Assembly: GCF_011046245.1 (NCBI RefSeq)
Contig: NZ_CP049241.1
Span: 3,302,001 to 3,366,000 of the forward strand
Direction of reading: 5' to 3'
Origin: Allorhizobium pseudoryzae
Lineage (GTDB): Bacteria; Pseudomonadota; Alphaproteobacteria; Rhizobiales; Rhizobiaceae
Length of the DNA: 64,000 nt
In this document: in pieces, positions 63,056 through 64,000 of the stretch
Layout: each line of letters opens with the position of its first letter
How positions within the stretch are numbered: position 1 is the stretch's first letter
The notes under the pieces: model-generated
The model's input: only the letters and a program-made list of their open reading frames with translations
Database searches by the model: none
Told to the model about the DNA's origin: nothing
Translations under genes and position numbers: made by a program

Positions 63056-64000
63056 CAGCGGTCCACCTCTCCGAACACGATATCGAGCGACCCGAGCACG
63101 GCCGACACGTCGGCGAGCTGGTGGCCACGGCACATGAAGTCCATCGACTGCAGGTGTGCGTAACCCGGGGCGCGGATCTTGCAGCGATACGGCTTGTTGG
63201 TGCCATCCGAGACGAGGTAGACGCCGAATTCGCCCTTCGGCGCTTCGACGGCGGCATAGACCTCGCCGGCCGGCACGTGGAAACCTTCGGTGTAGAGCTT
63301 GAAATGGTGGATGAGGGCTTCCATCGAGCGCTTCATCTCGCCACGCTTCGGCGGAACGACCTTGCCGTCGATCGACGAGACCGGGCCGGTCTTGGCATCC
63401 GACAGCAGGCGGTTGACGCACTGCTTCATGATCTTCACCGATTCCTGCATTTCGATCATGCGGATCAGGTAACGATCGTAGCAGTCGCCGTTCTTGCCGA
63501 TCGCGATGTCGAAATCGAGGTCCGCATAGCACTCGTAGGGCTGCGACTTGCGCAGGTCCCACTTGGCGCCGGAACCGCGCACCATGACGCCGGAGAAACC
63601 CCAGGCCCAGGCGTCTTCCAGCTTCACGACGCCGATATCGACGTTGCGCTGCTTGAAGATGCGGTTGTCGGTGATGAGCCCGTGGATGTCATCGAGCTTT
63701 TCCGGGAACTGGTCGCACCACTTGCCGATATCCTCGACGAGTTCGACCGGCAGGTCCTGGTGGACACCACCCGGACGGAAATAGGCGGCGTGCATGCGCG
63801 AGCCGGAGGCGCGCTCATAAAACACCATCAGCTTCTCGCGCTCTTCGAAACCCCAGAGCGGCGGCGTCAGCGCGCCGACGTCCATGGCCTGCGTCGTGAC
63901 GTTCAGAAGATGCGACAGGATGCGGCCGATTTCCGAATAGAGCACGCGGATCAACTGGCCGCGGATCGGAACCGTGATGCCGAGCAGCTTTTCCACCGCC
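63055..64000 (-). CDS. nuoD: NADH-quinone oxidoreductase subunit D (5' end outside window)
   Basis: The C-terminal 314 residues of the 49-kDa-type subunit, which forms the quinone-binding pocket with NuoB. Visible segments: [74 protein letters not shown], and the conserved C-terminal [18 protein letters not shown]. The start and first 80 or so residues lie beyond the window end. Followed directly by the small exported protein gene. Confidence 0.97.
   Translation of the reverse strand, partial: AVEKLLGITVPIRGQLIRVLYSEIGRILSHLLNVTTQAMDVGALTPPLWGFEEREKLMVFYERASGSRMHAAYFRPGGVHQDLPVELVEDIGKWCDQFPEKLDDIHGLITDNRIFKQRNVDIGVVKLEDAWAWGFSGVMVRGSGAKWDLRKSQPYECYADLDFDIAIGKNGDCYDRYLIRMIEMQESVKIMKQCVNRLLSDAKTGPVSSIDGKVVPPKRGEMKRSMEALIHHFKLYTEGFHVPAGEVYAAVEAPKGEFGVYLVSDGTNKPYRCKIRAPGYAHLQSMDFMCRGHQLADVSAVLGSLDIVFGEVDR

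Overview
The window looks like a chromosomal segment of an alphaproteobacterium of the family Rhizobiaceae (Rhizobium/Agrobacterium/Sinorhizobium relatives). It is GC-rich, the gene content and order are rhizobial (aroQ-accB-accC-aat-DUF2155-NDUFA12; proS-lolC-lolD; divK-pleD; a 14-subunit nuo operon followed by birA-rnj-mce-DUF1467), and it carries regulatory signatures typical of the class: LexA boxes of the form GTTC-N7-GTTC and a CtrA-type TTAA-N7-TTAAC site. It is almost entirely housekeeping DNA with three small accessory patches.

Layout. 0-6 kb (+): the 3' end of ribonuclease E, a periplasmic DsbA-like thiol oxidoreductase, aroQ, accB, accC and aat, then on the minus strand a DUF2155 protein and the complex I accessory subunit NDUFA12. 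6-13 kb: GNAT acetyltransferases around gatB, an accessory block (YjhX-type protein plus a brnT/brnA toxin-antitoxin pair), then gatA and gatC. 13-16.6 kb: an UPF0173 metallo-hydrolase, ruvX, two small membrane proteins behind a CtrA-like site, and an AidB-like acyl-CoA dehydrogenase. 16.7-28.9 kb (+): pyrB with a dihydroorotase homologue that has lost its metal ligands, plsY, dprA, topA, rnr, DUF983, NUDIX, MFS and rpmG. 29.6-31.3 kb (-): pleD and divK, cell-cycle signalling. 31.4-35.2 kb (+): DUF3572, a HAD protein, SOS-controlled dinB and an L,D-transpeptidase. 35.2-39 kb (-): dnaE preceded by a 28-residue membrane peptide gene under two LexA boxes. 39-42.5 kb: repeat-rich DNA with palindromic mosaic elements, one of them split by a complete ISAs1-family insertion sequence, and a DUF2026 gene. 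42.5-46 kb (-): lolD, lolC, proS. About 46.24-46.38 kb (+): a probable small RNA ending in a strong terminator. 46.4-64 kb (-): one long co-directional array, nuoD (cut by the window end) to nuoN, followed by birA, rnj, mce and a DUF1467 gene.

How the genes fit together. Three functional groups recur: (i) RNA and DNA metabolism (rne, rnr, rnj, topA, dprA, dnaE, dinB, ruvX); (ii) respiratory complex I, whose operon contains two non-canonical genes and whose NuoE carries a helix-hairpin-helix tail shared with one of them; NDUFA12 is encoded about 43 kb away; (iii) acyl and biotin metabolism (accB/accC at one end, the biotin ligase birA that would modify AccB at the other). The most interesting item is the SOS-controlled 28-residue membrane peptide upstream of dnaE (38858-39022), which in size, topology and promoter design resembles the Caulobacter SOS division inhibitor SidA. 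All functional calls are from reading the sequence; no database search was run.
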